NCBI RefSeq assembly: GCF_000282635.1
Contig: NZ_AKIW01000033.1
Location: forward strand, 1 to 64,000
From: Variovorax sp. CF313
GTDB lineage: Bacteria > Pseudomonadota > Gammaproteobacteria > Burkholderiales > Burkholderiaceae_C
Direction of reading: 5' to 3'
Length of the DNA: 64,000 nucleotides
A model generated the notes under the pieces. It saw only the letters and a list, made by a program, of their open reading frames with translations, did not search any database and was not told where the DNA came from. The translations under genes and the position numbers were made by a program. Shown here in pieces: positions 59,789 to 64,000 of this stretch (positions are counted from its first letter, which is position 1; every line of letters begins with the position of its first letter).

Positions 59789-60275
59789 TTTCGACCTTGG
59801 AAAGAATTGATTCGCGCGGAATCGGGTGCTTCTTTCAGTCTTTTCAAATCCAAGGTTTTGTACAGTTATTTTTTATCCGGTTACAGACGGGGTGAATTGA
59901 TAACAGCCGCCGCCGGGAGGATGTTTCATTTTTCGACAGCAAAGGCGCCCCGTTTTTCGCATGACTACAGAGAGCGGACGCGAGACCAACGCGCTCACGC
60001 CAGGCCGCCCCATGCAACGCGCTTTGCCCCGGAATTTCGGCATTTCTCCCCAGGAGTACCCCGCTTCAGCCCCGCCTTTTGACCTTCGAAAGTGGCTCGC
60101 GCACAGGCTTGCGCCCCCTAAATCCCGCATCAGTTACCTCAAACTGGATGATTCGGGTAGTACGTTTTAGAAATAACCATATCTGTTTGTAACCTAACCA
60201 TAAAGTACCCACATCGGCCGGTAGAAAGCTCCTAGTATGAAGTCACGAAAAGAACACAACAGATGCTCCCTCATT
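59789..60275. other. AT-rich gene-free region upstream of NRPS-PKS
   Basis: About 490 bases between the divergent methyltransferase and NRPS-PKS genes. It is clearly richer in A/T than the rest of the window. Short frames (for example 59961-60170) have no family similarity or good start signals. It probably holds the promoters of both genes. No convincing Fur box was seen by eye. Confidence 0.55.
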
Positions 60276-60308
60276 AATTGGGCAAATGGAAATTCCATTT
60301 GCCCAATT
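60276..60308. repeat. Perfect 33-bp palindrome upstream of NRPS-PKS start
   Basis: AATTGGGCAAATGGAA (60276-60291), a central A, and TTCCATTTGCCCAATT (60293-60308) are fully complementary. A 13-bp part, CAAATGGAAATTC (60283-60295), recurs at 60337-60349, where it contains the ATG at 60340. The ATG at 60286 in the first copy is in frame with the second (18 codons apart). As DNA it could be an operator; as RNA a 16-bp hairpin that would hide the start at 60286. Confidence 0.75.
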
Positions 60309-60339
60309 GCTTCCATTGTATTGCTTCCGGGATATTCAA

Positions 60340-63300
60340 ATGGAAATTCGAAGTATTTCGCAGCCGCAGGAAAGCTCTCCGGGTCTCGCCCTGGAAGACC
60401 TGTTCGGGCCGCGATGCAAGCCGGCAGGACCGGCCGGAGGCTGCACCGGTTCGCTGGCGCTTGAGCCCGGCTTTGCCCGGCGCTGGAGCCAATGGCTCGC
60501 CGCCACCGGCCAGCTGCCGGATGCCCTCTTCGCGGGCGCATGGCTGCTGCTGCAGTCGCGCTGGCTCGGAAGCCTCTGGCCCGTGCTGCACGAGGCGGGC
60601 GTTGCCCCGGCGCGCTGCACGACCACCGTCGCGTTCGACGCCACCAAGGCCGCGGGTACCTGGCTGGCTGAACTGGACCTCGCCCGCCGCGCAGCGTCGC
60701 ACTCACCGCAGCCCATTGCGCCACCGGACTCGCTCTGGCTGCGCGAAGAGGTCCACGCCGACGCTCCCGTGCGGCTGCGCTTCGACACCGCTTCGGCATT
60801 GCTTCATATAGATGCAGCCGCGGGCTCGATGGACGCCGCCGCAATCGAACAGTTGCTCGCTGCCCTTGCCGACACCGCCCAGGACCTGCTGGAGCATCCC
60901 GATGCCGCCCTCGACGACATCCGCACGCTGCCGAGCACCGACCGCGCCGATCAGCTCGCAGCCTGGAACACCGCCCTCGCCCCGGTGGACCCTGTCACCA
61001 CGGTAACCGGCGTGTTCAGCCGCCAGGCCGCGGCCGCCCCCGATGCCATTGCCATCGCACAAGGCGATGCGCAAATGAGCTACGGCGAACTCGACCGGCA
61101 ATCCGACGAACTCGCGCGGCGCCTCCAGTGCCTGGGCGTTCGCAGCGGCGACGGGGTCGGCCTGCTGCTCGACCGCTCGATGGCCGCCATCGTGGCCCAG
61201 CTCGGCATCCTCAAGGCTGGCGGCGCCTACGTGCCGGTGCCCACCGATTTCCCGCCCGATCGGATCGCCTACATGCTCGGCGAGGCGCGTGCGCAGCACG
61301 TGCTCACCATGCAGGCGCACCACCACCTGGTCCCCCCCCACCAGGGCGTTTTGCTGCTCGACGAGTACGAAGACAAGACAAATCGAAGTGCATGGAACGC
61401 GCCGGCGATCGACGCCGAATCGGTGGCCTACGTCATGTACACCTCGGGCTCGACGGGCACGCCCAAGGGCATCGAGATCTGCCACCGGTCGATCCTGCGG
61501 CTGGTGGTGGGCGTGGACTACGTCGCGCTCGCTCCGGGCCGCGCCATGCTGCACGCGGCGCCGCTGGGCTTCGACGCGGCCACGCTCGAAATATGGGGTC
61601 CGCTGCTCAACGGTGGCTGCTGCGTGGTCCACGAAGAGCGCGTGCCCACCGGTGCCGGCCTCGCGCGCACCATCGCGCGCCACGACGTGCACACGGCATG
61701 GCTCACCGCCGCGCTGTTCAACGCCGTGATCGACGACGACCCGGCCCATCTCTCGGGCCTGCGGCACCTGTTCACCGGCGGCGAAGCGCTGTCGGTGCCG
61801 CACGTGCGGCGCGCGCTGGCGGCCCTGCCCGGCCTCACGCTGAGCAACGGCTACGGCCCCACCGAGTGCACAACCTTCGCGGCCACGCACCGCATCGCGT
61901 CGCCGCTGCCGGAAGACCTGCGTTCGATTCCGCTCGGGCGTCCCATCAAGGACACCGTGCTGCGCGTGCTGAGCCCCTCGATGGCACTGCTGCCGACGGG
62001 CTTCGTGGGAGAACTGTGCATCGGCGGCCACGGCCTGGCCCGCGGCTACCTGCGGCAGCCCGCGCTCAATGCCGAACGCTTCGTGCCCGACCCCTTCGGC
62101 GGTGCGGACGAACGGCTCTACCGCACCGGCGACCTCGCGCGCTGGCTGCCCGACGGCACCGTCGAGTTCATCGGACGCCGCGACGGCCAGGTGAAGATCC
62201 ACGGCCACCGCATCGAGACCGGCGAGGTCGAGGCCGCGATCCTCGCCCACCCGGACATCCAGTCCTGCGCCGTGGTCGCGCGGCCCGACGAGAGCGGCCA
62301 GCTACGCCTTGTGGCCTATCTCGTCGCGCGCTCACAGAAGGTTTCGTGGGACGCCCTGCGTGCGCACCTCGCGGCCCGCCTGCCCGCGGCGTTGATTCCC
62401 GCCGCCCAGGTATGGCTCGCGCAGTTGCCCGTCACGCCGAATGGCAAGCTCGACCGCAGGGCGCTGCCCGAGCCGGCCGGCGAACGCCCCGAACTCGCCC
62501 AGCCCTTCGAGGAAGCGCGCGACACCGTCGAACAGCAGGTGTGCGAGGCCTTCGCCCGCGCACTGCACATCTCGAAGGTCGGGCGCAACGACAACTTCTT
62601 CGACCTCGGCGGCGATTCGCTGCTGGTGCTGCAGGTGCTCGCCGACCTGCAGCGCGGCACCGGCCTGCCGTTGTCGACCAACCTTTTCTTCCGCAATCCC
62701 ACGCCAAAAGCGATGGGTGCGCGGATGCAGCAGGCGGGTGATCTGCCCGCCTCGGCCGCTGTGGTCGTCTCGGAGGATCGACCGACCACAGCGGCCACCC
62801 TTGCAGCGCGGCCGGACGCCGGCATTCACGACGCCATCGCCCTGGTTGCCACCGCCGGACGCTTTCCCGGCGCGGCCGACGTCGAGCAGTTCTGGGACAA
62901 CCTCGTTGCCGGGCGCGACACCATCAGCTTCTTCGACGACGCCACGCTCGACGCCGGCGTGAGCGAGGCCCTGCGCAGCGACCCGTCCTACGTTCGCGCA
63001 CGCGGCGTGATCGACGGCATCGAGGACTTCGACGCTGCCTTCTTCGGCATCAGCCCGAAGGAAGCGCAGCTGATGGACCCGCAGCAGCGCGTGTTCCTCG
63101 AGATCTGCTGGGAATGCCTGGAGCGCGCCGGCTACGTGCCCGATGCCGCGCCGGGCCCGGTCGGCGTGTATGCCGGCATGTACAACGCGACCTACTTCCA
63201 GCGCCACGTGAGCACCCGGCCCGACCTCGTGGAGCCGGTCGGCGAATTCCAGGTGATGCTGGCCAACGAGAAGGACTACATCACCACGCGGGTGGCGAAC

Positions 63301-64000
63301 CGGCTCAACCTCACCGGCCCGGCCGTCAGCGTGCATACCGCCTGCTCGACCTCGCTCGTGGCCGTAGCCCACGCCTTCCACGCGCTGCGCACGGGCCAGT
63401 GCTACATGGCGCTCGCCGGCGGCGCATCGGTCAACTGCCCGCCGCGCAGCGGCTATCTCTACAACGAGGGCTCGATGCTCTCGCCCGACGGCCACACGCG
63501 CAGCTTCGACGCACAGGCCCGTGGCACGGTCTTCAGCGACGGCGCGGCCGTGGTGCTGCTCAAGCGGCTGGCCGACGCGCAGGCCGATGGCGACACCATC
63601 TACGCCGTGCTGCGCAGCGCCTGCGTGAACAACGACGGCGGCTCCAAGGCCAGCTTCACGGCGCCCAGCGTCGACGGGCAGGCGGCGGTGATCCGCGCCG
63701 CGCTCGCGGCGGCCGACGTCGATGCACGCAGCATCTCTTACGTGGAGGCTCACGGCACCGCCACGCCGATGGGCGACCCGATCGAGGTCGAGGCGCTGGC
63801 CTGTGCCTATGCCGAGCACACCGACGCGCTCGGCTACTGCACGCTCGGCTCGCTCAAGAGCAACGTCGGCCACATGGTCACGGCGGCCGGCGCTGCCGGT
63901 CTCATCAAGACGGCACTGGCGCTGCACTACGAACAGATTCCGCCGACCGTGCATTTCAGCGCGCCGAACCCGGCGATCGACTTCGCGCGCACACCCTTCC
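60340..64000 (+). CDS. Hybrid NRPS-PKS, N-terminal part (C-fragment, A, PCP, KS; truncated by window)
   Basis: At least 1,220 residues, open to the window end. Order: C-terminal fragment of a condensation-like domain (about 100-215); adenylation domain (about 219-735) with YTSGSTGTPKG, GYGPTE and PNGKLDRR; carrier protein with S760 in DLGGDSLL; ketosynthase (from about 831) with C1002 (TACSTSL), H1138 (EAHGTATPMGD) and H1178 (KSNVGHM). The ten adenylation specificity residues read by hand alignment are D-A-L-W-F-G-G-T-F-K, near valine-type codes. It would load an amino acid and extend it with a malonyl-type unit; a siderophore or lipopeptide is plausible. The start is ATG 60340, with in-frame ATG 60286 as alternative; neither has a clear ribosome-binding site. 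Confidence 0.93.
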   Translation, partial: MEIRSISQPQESSPGLALEDLFGPRCKPAGPAGGCTGSLALEPGFARRWSQWLAATGQLPDALFAGAWLLLQSRWLGSLWPVLHEAGVAPARCTTTVAFDATKAAGTWLAELDLARRAASHSPQPIAPPDSLWLREEVHADAPVRLRFDTASALLHIDAAAGSMDAAAIEQLLAALADTAQDLLEHPDAALDDIRTLPSTDRADQLAAWNTALAPVDPVTTVTGVFSRQAAAAPDAIAIAQGDAQMSYGELDRQSDELARRLQCLGVRSGDGVGLLLDRSMAAIVAQLGILKAGGAYVPVPTDFPPDRIAYMLGEARAQHVLTMQAHHHLVPPHQGVLLLDEYEDKTNRSAWNAPAIDAESVAYVMYTSGSTGTPKGIEICHRSILRLVVGVDYVALAPGRAMLHAAPLGFDAATLEIWGPLLNGGCCVVHEERVPTGAGLARTIARHDVHTAWLTAALFNAVIDDDPAHLSGLRHLFTGGEALSVPHVRRALAALPGLTLSNGYGPTECTTFAATHRIASPLPEDLRSIPLGRPIKDTVLRVLSPSMALLPTGFVGELCIGGHGLARGYLRQPALNAERFVPDPFGGADERLYRTGDLARWLPDGTVEFIGRRDGQVKIHGHRIETGEVEAAILAHPDIQSCAVVARPDESGQLRLVAYLVARSQKVSWDALRAHLAARLPAALIPAAQVWLAQLPVTPNGKLDRRALPEPAGERPELAQPFEEARDTVEQQVCEAFARALHISKVGRNDNFFDLGGDSLLVLQVLADLQRGTGLPLSTNLFFRNPTPKAMGARMQQAGDLPASAAVVVSEDRPTTAATLAARPDAGIHDAIALVATAGRFPGAADVEQFWDNLVAGRDTISFFDDATLDAGVSEALRSDPSYVRARGVIDGIEDFDAAFFGISPKEAQLMDPQQRVFLEICWECLERAGYVPDAAPGPVGVYAGMYNATYFQRHVSTRPDLVEPVGEFQVMLANEKDYITTRVANRLNLTGPAVSVHTACSTSLVAVAHAFHALRTGQCYMALAGGASVNCPPRSGYLYNEGSMLSPDGHTRSFDAQARGTVFSDGAAVVLLKRLADAQADGDTIYAVLRSACVNNDGGSKASFTAPSVDGQAAVIRAALAAADVDARSISYVEAHGTATPMGDPIEVEALACAYAEHTDALGYCTLGSLKSNVGHMVTAAGAAGLIKTALALHYEQIPPTVHFSAPNPAIDFARTPF

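Noticed and set aside
59807..60170. Small plus-strand frames (59807-60082 and 59961-60170) in the AT-rich gap
   Set aside because: No ribosome-binding site, no family similarity, and mutually overlapping in different frames; treated as non-coding.
1..64000. CRISPR arrays, tRNA/rRNA genes, transposases, integrases, plasmid or phage functions
   Set aside because: No regularly spaced repeats, no structural RNA signatures and no transposase/integrase motifs were seen on either strand.

Overview
The window is GC-rich, densely packed DNA of a betaproteobacterium. Gene content suggests Burkholderiales, probably Comamonadaceae and possibly a Variovorax-like genus: a Bug-type solute receptor, a cbb3 oxidase cluster with CcoG/CcoS, PilY1-type minor pilins, a DUF6502/DUF5666-like gene pair and an NRPS-PKS start. 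The genus is inferred, not proven. No rRNA, tRNA, CRISPR array or insertion sequence was seen.

Bases 1-25,966 form a low-oxygen and stress block. It holds three universal stress proteins, a phasin-like protein, phosphoketolase, a response regulator/hybrid kinase pair, a Crp/Fnr-family regulator, an apparently dead ornithine-carbamoyltransferase-like domain, two BON proteins, a zinc alcohol dehydrogenase, a beta-CASP RNase-like protein, a HiPIP, oleate hydratase, and one long leftward cluster ccoI-S-N-O-Q-P-G-fixH-(small membrane protein)-hemN-(TauE/SafE-like). Ten 14-bp FNR-type sites, TTG(AT/CG)-N4-(AT/CG)CAA or close variants, lie in its promoter regions and tie the block together. The Crp/Fnr gene inside it keeps an FNR-like recognition helix but lacks the usual Fe-S cysteines. 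Gene relics (phaB-like, usp) show recombination here.

Bases 25,984-30,446 hold a small catabolic unit: a GntR repressor, a perfect 14-bp palindrome in the divergent promoter, an IlvD/Edd sugar-acid dehydratase, an RraA/HMG-aldolase-fold protein and a Bug periplasmic receptor. A 56-codon open reading remnant follows gntR.

Bases 30,827-37,124 are a type IV pilus minor-pilin operon (pilE, pilV, pilW, pilX, pilY1, fimT) with start/stop overlaps. A translationally coupled DUF6502-like/DUF5666-like pair follows, then an orphan gene bracketed by inverted repeats. A NarL-type two-component system (40,474-42,874) converges on a complete Tad/Flp pilus operon (53,704 down to 42,906). That operon opens with a very short Flp-like pilin gene (48 codons) and encodes three Flp-type pilins in all.

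Bases 53,918-59,788 hold an SbcC/YhaN-like ATPase with an SbcD/YhaO-like nuclease, a small membrane protein, an NlpD-like lipoprotein and a methyltransferase. From about 60,286/60,340 to the right edge runs the start of a large hybrid NRPS-PKS (partial C, A, PCP, KS), cut off by the window. A perfect 33-bp palindrome sits just upstream, or at the start codon, depending on which start is used.
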